NCBI GenBank assembly: GCA_002403305.1 | Contig: DHHM01000019.1 | Coordinates: forward strand, 844 to 38,583 | Length of the DNA: 37,740 nt | Direction: 5' to 3' | DNA from: Bacteroidales bacterium UBA4772 | Lineage (GTDB): Bacteria; Bacteroidota; Bacteroidia; Bacteroidales; VadinHA17 | Translations under genes and position numbers: made by a program | Shown: positions 1 to 7,435 of the stretch, in pieces | Layout: each line of letters starts with the position of its first letter | How positions within the stretch are numbered: position 1 is the first letter of the stretch | Notes under the pieces: generated by a model | What the model saw: only the letters and a program-made list of their open reading frames with translations | Told to the model about the DNA's origin: nothing | The model's database searches: none

Positions 1-1013
1 GGAGCGTGGAGACGATACTCACCGACCTGAACCACGCCGGGTTCCCGAAGGTGATCCTGGTGACGGATCGGGGATACGAGTCGCTGGCCAACCTGGAGCG
101 CTACATCCTGCGCAGGCAGCCGATGATCATGTTCGTCAAGGTGCACCAGAAGCTGGTCATGGAGAAGATTCCTGAACTGGGGAGCTTCGCCGGCAGGCCT
201 GATGGAATGAGGATTGATGCGGGAACGAGGATCTACCACAAGCAATATGACATGGAGTATGATGTATCCGGCAAGGGTGGTGCCACCATCAAGGCTGACC
301 GCCTCAAGCTCAACCTTTACTTCGACGCCGTGCGCCGGGGGGAAGAGCTTACCACCCTGGACATCGCGATTGAATCGCAGCGGGCGGCCCTTCAGGCTAT
401 CAGTGATGCAGGGGAACCCCTGGATGATGATGTGACAATCAGGAAAAACTACAACTGGTTTGACATCGAATATAAGGCCTCTGACCGTACCCTTGTCGCC
501 TTCACGGTCAACGGGAAAAAGGTGGATAACGCCAGGCGTGCCTCGGGATTCTTTGCCAACATGACCCTCGGGGTTGATATGGACCCGATGCAAGCCCTTG
601 ATGCCTACGGACTGCGCGATGAACAGGAGAAATACTTCCAGCAGATGAAAGGACAGATGGGATTTGACAAGCAGCGTTGCTGGTCGGAAGAAGGAAAGAC
701 CGGTCGGCTCTTCGTGCTCTTCACGGGATTGATCATCAGCTCTTACGTCAGGCACGTCTGGAAAACCACCCACCTGAAAGACAAGTTCAGCTCTACCCAT
801 GAAATCCTGGACGAGATGCGTTCTATCCGTTGCATCGAACACAAGGGAAAAGCCAGGTTCATCACCCCTTTCGTGGGGTCCCAGCTGGAGATCTGCAAGG
901 CTTTTGGCTTTGATGTGCCACAGGGTTGCGCCCCTGTATACCACTCAAAGAAAAAGGCAGAGAAAAAGCGGGGCAGACCTAAAAAACAAAACCCGATTAA
1001 ACTGGAGAGTTAA
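1..1013 (+). mobile_element. 3' portion of an IS4/IS1634-type insertion sequence (right end not located)
   Basis: The transposase frame defines the element. The right terminal inverted repeat must lie a short way past 1013, but the left end is outside the window, so the inverted repeats cannot be paired and the true boundary is unknown. The promoter/hairpin unit at 1103-1200 could be inside or just outside the element. Confidence 0.65.
3..1013 (+). CDS. IS4/IS1634-superfamily DDE transposase, C-terminal part (5' end outside window)
   Basis: The frame is open to the window edge, so the listed start is not the real one; GTG at 6 is only the first start-like codon. The protein would cut and join transposon ends. 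Counting from that GTG, VTDRG at 19-23 carries the second catalytic Asp (D21). Residues 201-215 match the IS4 signature Y-(2)-R-(3)-E-(6)-K exactly, as Y201, R204, E208 and K215. A beta-strand insertion domain lies between the Asp and the Glu, as in IS4-type enzymes. The C-terminus is a lysine-rich KKRGRPKK tail, an AT-hook-like DNA contact. The first catalytic Asp lies upstream of the window. Seen: motifs and spacing. Inferred: IS1634 subgroup. No frameshift is visible in this part, so the element may be active. Confidence 0.9.
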   Translation, partial: SVETILTDLNHAGFPKVILVTDRGYESLANLERYILRRQPMIMFVKVHQKLVMEKIPELGSFAGRPDGMRIDAGTRIYHKQYDMEYDVSGKGGATIKADRLKLNLYFDAVRRGEELTTLDIAIESQRAALQAISDAGEPLDDDVTIRKNYNWFDIEYKASDRTLVAFTVNGKKVDNARRASGFFANMTLGVDMDPMQALDAYGLRDEQEKYFQQMKGQMGFDKQRCWSEEGKTGRLFVLFTGLIISSYVRHVWKTTHLKDKFSSTHEILDEMRSIRCIEHKGKARFITPFVGSQLEICKAFGFDVPQGCAPVYHSKKKAEKKRGRPKKQNPIKLES

Positions 1014-1102
1014 TTGTACAAAATAATGCAAAACTCACGATACCAAAGTACAAATTGAAACCATCAACATAAACGCTGATTCTTTCTTTTTTTGGCATAT
1101 TG

Positions 1103-1135
1103 TTTGCAAAATTCATTTACAATTGTTTACCTTTG
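1103..1135 (+). promoter_or_regulatory. Bacteroidetes-type promoter upstream of a hairpin/terminator unit
   Basis: A TTTG box at 1103-1106 and TACCTTTG (TAnnTTTG) at 1128-1135 are separated by 21 nt, which fits the -33/-7 consensus of the Bacteroidetes primary sigma factor. No open reading frame follows on this strand before the terminator at 1175-1200, so the transcript would be only about 60 nt. Confidence 0.6.
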
Positions 1136-1140
1136 TATCA

Positions 1141-1202
1141 CCACAACATCGTTAAAGATAGCATCTTTAGCCCGACGCTCTGAAAAGAGCGTTTCTTTTT
1201 TC
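1141..1202 (+). ncRNA. Candidate small RNA of about 60 nt with two hairpins
   Basis: A transcript from the promoter at 1103-1135 would start near 1141. It would contain a hairpin at 1153-1169 (TAAAGAT, loop AGC, ATCTTTA; extendable outward through a G-U pair). A second perfect hairpin with a GAAA loop follows at 1175-1192, ending in a U tract. It has no start codon with a meaningful frame. It could be a free sRNA, a transposon-end transcript that limits read-through, or a leader attenuated before a gene lost by rearrangement. This is inference from promoter plus structure; no known RNA family was recognised. Confidence 0.4.
1175..1200 (+). terminator. Rho-independent terminator
   Basis: A perfect 7-bp stem ACGCTCT (1175-1181) / AGAGCGT (1186-1192) with a GAAA tetraloop is followed by TTCTTTTTT. 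The U tract follows only on the plus strand, so it terminates plus-strand transcription (the transposase or the candidate sRNA). Confidence 0.75.
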
Positions 1203-1241
1203 TACAATCTGGTTGCTTTTTCCTGGTGTTACTTTTTGAAG

Positions 1242-1697
1242 TTAAAGTGTTTCATACAATTCTGATTCTTCATCAAGTTTCATAAGAACCTGTAATTTCT
1301 TTTTCTGCGATACCTTCATTTTCTTTTTGAATGACATTAAATCATCGTATCTTATTCTCCTGTGTTTCCCCACTTTCGTGTAAGGAATTTTTCCTTCCTC
1401 AAGCAGGCGAACGACATGAGGCCTTGAACAACCTAAAACTTCCGATGCTGCCTGTGTTGTTATTTCGGTTGCTTCCGGGACTACGGTAACCGGATTACCC
1501 TGGCTTATTTCTTTCAGTATTTGGGCCAATAGTCTCAAAACACTGACAGGAATCCTGATTTTCCTGCCTGTTTCTGCTATCTCAATCTCAGGTAAATTGG
1601 TCTGTAGCAATTCTATAGAGGAGACAATCGATTCGTATGACTCTCTTGCGGCGAGTTGCTCTTCACGGGTTGGTTTCCTATTATCAAATGGTTTCAT
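1242..1697 (-). CDS. Excisionase/MerR-type HTH protein, antitoxin-like, with no adjacent toxin
   Basis: A 151-aa DNA-binding protein. Residues about 79-105 form a winged-HTH of the excisionase kind: EITTQAASEVLGCSRPHVVR is followed by LLEEGKIPYTKVGKHRRI and a basic tail KKKMKVSQKKK. The N-terminal half (to about 75) is the helical/beta dimerisation region seen in Bacteroidetes proteins that sit just upstream of a PIN-domain (VapC-type) toxin. Here the downstream DNA (1241 to 1014) holds no toxin, only the promoter/terminator unit and the IS. An ATG overlapping the stop opens just eight codons, in the position where such toxins normally start. The protein probably represses its own promoter through the repeats at 1711-1764. 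Seen: HTH motif and lack of partner. Inferred: antitoxin origin. Confidence 0.7.
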   Translation of the reverse strand: MKPFDNRKPTREEQLAARESYESIVSSIELLQTNLPEIEIAETGRKIRIPVSVLRLLAQILKEISQGNPVTVVPEATEITTQAASEVLGCSRPHVVRLLEEGKIPYTKVGKHRRIRYDDLMSFKKKMKVSQKKKLQVLMKLDEESELYETL

Positions 1698-1710
1698 TGT
1701 GTGCTAGTTG

Positions 1711-1764
1711 TTTGTCTATTTGCAAAATAAAACGAAATAAACGAAACAAACAAAATAGACGAAA
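1711..1764 (-). promoter_or_regulatory. Probable autoregulatory operator of the HTH gene
   Basis: The 54 bp starting 14 bp upstream of the HTH start codon form an imperfect inverted repeat. GTCTATTT at 1714-1721 is mirrored by AAATAGAC at 1753-1760. Between and within the arms the hexamer ACGAAA occurs three times (1732-1737, 1741-1746, 1759-1764). An A/T-rich TATTTTG box on the minus strand resembles the -7 element. The layout fits cooperative binding of an HTH antitoxin to its own promoter. Confidence 0.5.
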
Positions 1765-1776
1765 GAAAAGCTAAGT

Positions 1777-1841
1777 GAGTTTGATTTGAACCGGAATTTG
1801 CCTATACTTGATCTAACCGGTACTGATAGTGATCCAATCCA
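1777..1841 (+). repeat. 65-bp dispersed direct repeat, copy A
   Basis: This aligns without gaps to 17509-17573 with 10 mismatches (about 85% identity), in the same orientation. One frame is open in both copies and reads nearly the same peptide: FDLNRNLPILDLTGTDSDPI here and FDFKRNLLILEVTETDSDPI in copy B. It may therefore be the end of a decayed coding sequence rather than a non-coding element. In copy A that frame runs on to a stop near 1953. The two copies bracket the sugar-utilization locus. Confidence 0.65.
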
Positions 1842-1958
1842 GTTTCTCCGGTTCCGTCCGGTATTTGATCACCGCTGTGAGCAGATGGAGGAGTTGTACC
1901 CAAAGCGTAAAGACTCAGTTATTCTTTGTCTTCATAAAAATTTCTTCCTGTAAAGTAC

Positions 1959-2957
1959 TTAAGTTCCGGCGTAAACCAATAGGGCAAGTCCTGCAAGATA
2001 GGCTATAAACATAAAGAATATCAGAGTATTAACCGGCCTCGAAGCTCCCTTGAACTCTTTCCAGATAAAAACACCCCAGAGTGCAGCAATAAGTGTTGCA
2101 CCCTGGCCAAGGCCGTAAGAAATGGCAAAGCCTGCTTTTCCTGAGGCCAATATGCTCATTGACATCCCGATGTTCCAGATAACACCGCCAAGGATCCCGG
2201 TAAGATGCACGCCAATACTTCCTTTTGCATAATCACTGAACGATAGAGGCGCCCCTTCAAAAGGTTTCTTCATCAGTAAATAATTGAACAGGAGATTGCT
2301 GACGACGACGCCTGCTGCAAAGAAAAAGACTGCAGAGTAGGGGGTAAGCTTGCCCGGTTCAGGATTGACGAAATCGGTTGCCATTGAACTGGCCACAAAC
2401 CGATAGAAAAGGGCCATAAGAACACCTGCCGACACTGAAAGCAGAATCCCTTTTTTTGAGACTCTCTGTAAAGAGGCACTGTGTTTCTTGTAGGCAACAG
2501 CATCAATGATAATTGCGGCAACTATAAAACCCAGTCCGATAAACAGCACAAGAGGGTTCCCTTTTGGAACGGCTATATAATTAATGATCACGCCCAGCGC
2601 CAGTGCAATTCCAACCCCAACCGGGAATGCGACGGCCATACCTGCAATGGCCATGGCAGCCACTAAAAGTATGTTTGATGCGTTGAACACTACACCGCCC
2701 AGGAAGGAGTTAAGCATATTTCTGAAATCAGCCTGGCGAATGTCATCAATAAAGCCCCTGCCATTTTCACCGGTGCTTCCGAGGGTAAACCCCAGCAGCA
2801 GGGCAAACAACAGGATACCGAGGACATAATCCCAGTAAAAGAGTTCAAAGCGCCATGACTTTCCAGCCAGTTTCTGTGTGTTACCCCATGATCCCCAGCA
2901 AAGCATTGTGACAACGCAGAGGATGATTGCAAGTGAATAACTTTGTGGAATGAACAT
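1959..2957 (-). CDS. Ten-TM sugar/ureide-type permease (GRP/RhaT-like, DMT superfamily)
   Basis: A 332-aa integral inner-membrane protein with about ten hydrophobic segments. N-terminal segment 1 (about 8-22) is followed by the charged loop WGNTQKLAGKSWRFELFYWDY, typical of the glucose/ribose-porter and ureide-permease group of the drug/metabolite transporter superfamily. Glycine-rich helices at about 85-130 (GGVVFNASN, GMAVAFPVGVGIALALG) and 245-290 (GGVIWNIGMSM, GLGQGATLIAALWG) form the two-fold repeat expected for this fold. It is the last gene of the minus-strand cluster, 67 nt after the exported glycohydrolase and downstream of ribokinase, so ribose or a ribosyl compound is the best guess for substrate. 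Seen: topology and motifs. Inferred: substrate. It could instead carry another monosaccharide or a ureide. Confidence 0.8.
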   Translation of the reverse strand: MFIPQSYSLAIILCVVTMLCWGSWGNTQKLAGKSWRFELFYWDYVLGILLFALLLGFTLGSTGENGRGFIDDIRQADFRNMLNSFLGGVVFNASNILLVAAMAIAGMAVAFPVGVGIALALGVIINYIAVPKGNPLVLFIGLGFIVAAIIIDAVAYKKHSASLQRVSKKGILLSVSAGVLMALFYRFVASSMATDFVNPEPGKLTPYSAVFFFAAGVVVSNLLFNYLLMKKPFEGAPLSFSDYAKGSIGVHLTGILGGVIWNIGMSMSILASGKAGFAISYGLGQGATLIAALWGVFIWKEFKGASRPVNTLIFFMFIAYLAGLALLVYAGT

Positions 2958-3024
2958 ATCAGTAAGGTTTGTATTATTAATATTGTGCCTGCAGTGTTTA
3001 TTCTCTTCCTTAAGATGTTAATGG

Positions 3025-4641
3025 TTATTTCTCAAATGAAAACTTAAAGTATTCATTTTTCTTCGGTTCTGATTTATAGATATTGGCAGATGAGATATAG
3101 ACTCTTGTCCCTTCGGATTCCGGTCGTTTTTCACCCTTCACAACCAGCCTGACGGTATGCTCTGTGGGCTCGAGGTTAAGAACATGCCATATACTTTCGG
3201 TATGTTGCTGGTTTGCAAAATAATAATATGTATCAATGCTGCGATGAAGCAGGCCGTCAACATATACATCAGCCTTCCCTCCGTCTTTATACCAGTTACC
3301 GATAAGTGAGATACCTGTTCCGGTAAAGGTAATTTCAAGCTCATCGCCTGCCTTCTCGGCGTACAAAGACTGTTTCCTGATCTGTTTATCCCAGCCGGTA
3401 ACCTCAAACGGAATCCATTCACCTTTCAGAGTCCAGTCTTGCTCATCGAAAATTGAAACCTTTTTGTCAAATACCAGGTTTGGAAATGATACCTCCAGGG
3501 CAGGTTCAACTGCGACCTGAGTTTTCACAACTATTTTGTCATTACTGACGGTTCCGCCGTTTGCAGCAATCAGATCGAGCGCATATTTATAAGTGCTGCT
3601 CACAGCTGAATTGAATGAGTATGTGGTGTGGATAAACAGGGAATCACCGACGGCGTTAACTCCTTCCTGCATGTATTCAGGAAGACCGGTGAAGCCTTTA
3701 ATAACACCAAGAACTGCCATTGCATTTGAAGGGTTACAATCGGAATCCTGGCCACAGCGGGTTGATATCTCAAGGGTTTTCACCGGATCGCCTTCTCCAT
3801 ATAATAACCCCATCACAATATATGCTCCGTTGAGTTTGGCATCGATATTAAACGGAACGCCTGCGCCACAGATATCAACATCTCCCCATTTATTCTCCAG
3901 CTCTTTCCACGCAGCTTCCCAATCGGCCGGATATTGCTGATGGAGGATGATTACATCCCTGATGATTTTGCCGTAGTCGCTTTCTGCAGGGATAGATTTC
4001 AGTGCCTTATCAATGATAACCGGAATATCCGATTCAAAATAGGCTTCAGAGTAAAGAGCTGCAATAAAAATGCCTCCATAGATTCCGTCACCATAATTCA
4101 TGATCCGGCCTATTTTATCGGCTGTTACGGAGGCTGTCCGGGGCATTCCGGGGCACATAAATCCAATATAGTCTGATTCGATCTGAAAATCGATATCATC
4201 AGCATGTATGTTGAATTCAGGGCTTCCGGAAGCAGGGGCAAAGATGCTGTCATAATAGTTTTTTCTTGCCTGCATATTGGCATGCCACAGCATATATCCT
4301 GCTTTAGCGAACATCTCCTGGTATTTTTTTGCCGGGGCGTCGATCCCGTATTTGTCCATTGACATCAAAAAGGTCAGTTGTACATATATATCATCCTGCC
4401 ACATACTCCCTTTGATATCGGATGTATTCCATTTGATGGAGTCCGTGAATATTTGTCCCAGTGCTCTGAATTCAGTAGGGGCACCGTAGGTTACACCTAT
4501 CATCTTACCGGCCCAGCCACCGGCGATTTTATCTCTCAAGACTTCCGGGCTTAAGGTTTTAAATTCACCGGGCGATTGCTTACATGAAGAGATGGCAAAT
4601 ACCAGGGCAACCAGAAACAGTGTTGACAACATCTTTTTCAT
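3025..4641 (-). CDS. Exported ADP-ribosylglycohydrolase-family lipoprotein with C-terminal beta-sandwich
   Basis: A 538-aa lipoprotein: signal peptide 1-19 with lipobox ISSC (C20), so it acts in the periplasm or on the surface. The ARH fold covers about 30-370, with GGWAGKMIGVTYGAPTEF (41-58), the metal-binding aspartates WQDD (81-84), HADD (147-150), and the second metal motif GQDSDCNPSN (297-306), equivalent to GGDTDTN of DraG/ARH enzymes. Residues about 420-530 form an added beta-sandwich (FTGTGISLIGNWYKDGGKADVYVDG) of the kind that binds glycans. Family members cleave the bond between ribose and an attached group. With ribokinase 18 nt upstream and a permease 67 nt downstream, a role in freeing ribose outside the cytoplasm is likely. 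Seen: motifs, lipobox, order. Inferred: substrate. A similar exported ARH is, from memory, part of the Bacteroides ribose-scavenging (rus) locus. Confidence 0.85.
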   Translation of the reverse strand: MKKMLSTLFLVALVFAISSCKQSPGEFKTLSPEVLRDKIAGGWAGKMIGVTYGAPTEFRALGQIFTDSIKWNTSDIKGSMWQDDIYVQLTFLMSMDKYGIDAPAKKYQEMFAKAGYMLWHANMQARKNYYDSIFAPASGSPEFNIHADDIDFQIESDYIGFMCPGMPRTASVTADKIGRIMNYGDGIYGGIFIAALYSEAYFESDIPVIIDKALKSIPAESDYGKIIRDVIILHQQYPADWEAAWKELENKWGDVDICGAGVPFNIDAKLNGAYIVMGLLYGEGDPVKTLEISTRCGQDSDCNPSNAMAVLGVIKGFTGLPEYMQEGVNAVGDSLFIHTTYSFNSAVSSTYKYALDLIAANGGTVSNDKIVVKTQVAVEPALEVSFPNLVFDKKVSIFDEQDWTLKGEWIPFEVTGWDKQIRKQSLYAEKAGDELEITFTGTGISLIGNWYKDGGKADVYVDGLLHRSIDTYYYFANQQHTESIWHVLNLEPTEHTVRLVVKGEKRPESEGTRVYISSANIYKSEPKKNEYFKFSFEK

Positions 4642-4658
4642 AACTATGATCTATTGAG

Positions 4659-5567
4659 TTAATAATTAATTTCATTTCTATATGGTGCGGAAGCCTGAGC
4701 TCCCATTCTTGTCACTGAGATTGATGCTGCCCTGTTCGCGAAATCAACAGCCTCTCTCAGGTATTTGCCTTCAGAAAGAGCCACTGCTATTGCTCCATTG
4801 AAGACATCCCCGGCAGCGGTAGTGTCGACCGGCATTACCTTTACTGCCGGAATCATTCCCGAAAAGCTTTCAGTCATCAGATACGCTCCGGCGCATCCCA
4901 TTGTAATAATGACATTTTTTACACCTTTCTGCCGAAGTGCATGAGCAGCCTTCTCTGCAGACGTGCTGTCATAAGCTGATAAACCGGTAAGTACTTCTAC
5001 CTCAGTTTCATTAGGAGTAATAAGCCATAGTTGTTTAAGCAGATTCTCCGATAATTTACATGCGGGAGCCGGGTTAAGTATCACTTTAATTCCATTCTTA
5101 ACAGCCAGGGCTGCAGAATACTCCACAGCCGTCATTGGTATTTCAAGCTGAAGGAGGAGTATTCCGTATTCACCAGTTTCAAAAAGGGCTGAAGGAATAT
5201 CGGACGGTAAAAGGTTCCCGTTTGAACCCGGTGCAACGGCAATGCTGTTCTCCCCCGATGCATCAACGGTAATGATTGCAACTCCTGACGGAAGCTCGGA
5301 ATCCCGGACAACATACCTGACATCAATTCCCTCCTTAATAAATAATTCAATCGCACGATCACCGAATAAGTCATTTCCTCCTTTGCCAATGAAGGTGACA
5401 TCCCCGTCAAGTCTTGCTGCAGATACCGCCTGATTGGCTCCCTTACCTCCGGGGTTCATCAGGAAAGTTCCACCGAGTATTGTTTCACCGGGTCTGGGGA
5501 TTTTTTCTGCTTTAATCACCATGTCAGTGTTTGAGCTGCCGATGATCAGGATCTTCTTTTTACTCAT
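4659..5567 (-). CDS. rbsK: Ribokinase (PfkB family)
   Basis: A cytosolic kinase that would convert D-ribose and ATP to ribose 5-phosphate. Numbering from the upstream ATG at 5603, the GGKGANQAV sugar-binding motif lies at 52-60, the NPAP strand at 177-180, TPNETE at 197-202, and the anion-hole/catalytic motif DTTAAGD at 260-266 with base D266. The C-terminal RMGAQASAP is typical of RbsK rather than fructokinase. The start at 5567 (MSKKKILIIGSSN) is preferred because the Rossmann strand follows at once, giving 302 aa, close to E. coli RbsK (309). The gene sits 80 nt after the GH55-like gene and 18 nt before the ARH lipoprotein, so it belongs to the same operon and provides the entry of the released sugar into the pentose phosphate pathway. 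Confidence 0.9.
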   Translation of the reverse strand: MSKKKILIIGSSNTDMVIKAEKIPRPGETILGGTFLMNPGGKGANQAVSAARLDGDVTFIGKGGNDLFGDRAIELFIKEGIDVRYVVRDSELPSGVAIITVDASGENSIAVAPGSNGNLLPSDIPSALFETGEYGILLLQLEIPMTAVEYSAALAVKNGIKVILNPAPACKLSENLLKQLWLITPNETEVEVLTGLSAYDSTSAEKAAHALRQKGVKNVIITMGCAGAYLMTESFSGMIPAVKVMPVDTTAAGDVFNGAIAVALSEGKYLREAVDFANRAASISVTRMGAQASAPYRNEINY

Positions 5568-5647
5568 TTTGTTGGCTGATTTTTTATGATCGGGTATTTT
5601 CATATACTCCCGGACACTCTTCCTTACTTGCCATTTATAAACTTTTA

Positions 5648-7417
5648 CTATTTCATTGTTGCTTTCCTGTTTGTGCTGCTCACGCCTCCGCCTTTGCCGT
5701 TAATTATGCTTTTCACAATACTCTCTCTGTTTCCGTTCAGCCAGACTATTACTTTATGATAGAGACTTCCTTCCACCTCCGGTGGTGTTTCCATGGCCTG
5801 ATCAACTATTACCGGGGCATCGTAGAATACATTATAGATACCTATGCCCCACGCCTGGTGTTTTTTCACGTGACCTGCAACTTTGTAAGATGCATACCCA
5901 TTGGATTCGCCATGTCTCCAGCCCTCAGCAGACGGCGGGTCATAGGGCATCTCGCTCTGGTAGAAGTACACCCTGCCATCTTCTCCATTCCAGATTGTCT
6001 GATATTCCTGAAAATGTTCATTGAACAGGCCATAAACTGTAACGCTGTTTCCATTTACGGTCAAGCCGTTTGAGCACCTGTTTTTGTCCCAGCCTACACC
6101 GTTACCATGGTCAGCTCTCCAAAGCCAGACATGATCAATGATTACATTGTTGCTGTTAACTACCAGGCAAGATGATGCAGATCCTTCATGGGGGCCGCCA
6201 ACCCGGAAAAACATATCATATATAAAAATGGGATTTTCTTCATGACTCTTTTTTGAACCAGGCTTACCTACCTGCATCAGTGCCGTGGAAGGGATCAGTG
6301 AGGCATCAATCATCAATCCGGCGACAGTTATGGCATCAACATCGGAGATTTCAATTGCCGCATTCCCTTTTACAGGAACCAGCGTAGCCATTCCAATGCC
6401 CATCATAACCGTACCCGGACGAATGATCTTCAGGCTTTCTTCCAGGTGATAAATACCCGGAGCAAAAAGAATATGTTTTCCTTTCTTCAGGGCTTTATTG
6501 ATAGATTCAGCATTGTCAATATCCTGCCTGGCGACATAAAATTTGTCTATCGGCAATTCTCTTTCGCCGCTTACCGGTCTGTCCCAGTCAACACCAGCGG
6601 AGTTTTTCTTTACTGCGGGTATAATTAATATAAATTTTCCTTCTGAATAAGTCCAGTAAGGCTTCTCACGAATCTCCGGCGTCTCATTGACAGTTGTGAC
6701 AGGTTTTTCAGGCCAGTTTTCGTCCGGGGCATTGGATACTCCGACATACATCATGTTCCATACACCGCCGTCCCACTTTTCAAAGACAGAATTTCTTGTT
6801 AACCATTGCTGTTGTGAACCCGAGAATACCGTTCCTTCTATTTTACAATTGGCCATGAATCCACCACTGGACGCGCCGTCATACAGTTTCAGATTGCCCT
6901 TTACGTATACGCGGCGCAAGGGAGCGGCCTGTGAAACAGCCCAGGTATTTGTTGAATCAGCAGCAGGTACTATTGTCAAGTTTTCTGCTGAACGCCAGAA
7001 ATTACACAACACATGACCTCCCTGCGTTGAGTTTGACCTCACAGCACCAACAATAACAACATCTTCAGGTGAATTCCCCAGGCCCATGACATGTGTGTAA
7101 TAGCCAACCCTGATATCCAACCTGTAAGTCCCTGGTTTAAAAAGAAGTGCATACCGTTTTTTGGAAAACTCATTAGCGGGAAAAACCAGGCCTGCATGAA
7201 TTGCGTCGATTAATCTTTGAATTTCTGCCATTTCCATCGAAGGATCGAACACAAAGGCATTTTTCCCAAACACACTCTGGCTGCACCTTGCTGCAATAGC
7301 CTGTACATTTTCAGGCAGCGGGACACTAATGTTCCGGTCGATCGAGGTTTGAGAATACCCAATCTGTGTTCCGGGAAGAAGAAACAAAATACATATCAAT
7401 AAATATCTGGGGTTCAT
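5648..7417 (-). CDS. GH55-like secreted beta-helix glycosidase (exo-1,3-glucanase type)
   Basis: A 589-aa secreted protein, signal peptide 1-22 (cleaved near GYSQ). The length and the doubled right-handed beta-helix match GH55 laminarinases. The first helix includes NAFVFDPSM (53-61), YALLFKPGTYRLDIRVGYYT (89-108), WAVSQAAPLRR (159-169), SSGGFMANC (183-191) and SGSQQQWLTRNS (199-210). The second starts with FYVARQD (293-299), LFAPGIYHLEESLKIIRP and GIGMATLVP. The putative catalytic region is NEHFQEYQTIWNGEDGRV followed by YFYQSEMPYDPP. E467 and E489 lie 22 residues apart, the spacing I recall for the key glutamates of a characterised Streptomyces GH55. It is 18 nt downstream of the esterase gene. 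Known: GH55 cleaves beta-1,3-glucan from the end. Inferred: the same or a related linkage here; a ribofuranosyl-substituted glycan cannot be excluded. Confidence 0.75.
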   Translation of the reverse strand: MNPRYLLICILFLLPGTQIGYSQTSIDRNISVPLPENVQAIAARCSQSVFGKNAFVFDPSMEMAEIQRLIDAIHAGLVFPANEFSKKRYALLFKPGTYRLDIRVGYYTHVMGLGNSPEDVVIVGAVRSNSTQGGHVLCNFWRSAENLTIVPAADSTNTWAVSQAAPLRRVYVKGNLKLYDGASSGGFMANCKIEGTVFSGSQQQWLTRNSVFEKWDGGVWNMMYVGVSNAPDENWPEKPVTTVNETPEIREKPYWTYSEGKFILIIPAVKKNSAGVDWDRPVSGERELPIDKFYVARQDIDNAESINKALKKGKHILFAPGIYHLEESLKIIRPGTVMMGIGMATLVPVKGNAAIEISDVDAITVAGLMIDASLIPSTALMQVGKPGSKKSHEENPIFIYDMFFRVGGPHEGSASSCLVVNSNNVIIDHVWLWRADHGNGVGWDKNRCSNGLTVNGNSVTVYGLFNEHFQEYQTIWNGEDGRVYFYQSEMPYDPPSAEGWRHGESNGYASYKVAGHVKKHQAWGIGIYNVFYDAPVIVDQAMETPPEVEGSLYHKVIVWLNGNRESIVKSIINGKGGGVSSTNRKATMK

Positions 7418-7435
7418 CTGGTTATCATTTGTCTC

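Noticed and set aside
1741..1764. ACGAAA repeats as plasmid-type iterons or CRISPR
   Set aside because: Only three short copies with irregular spacing, directly upstream of an HTH gene; an operator explains them. No CRISPR array or cas gene in the window.
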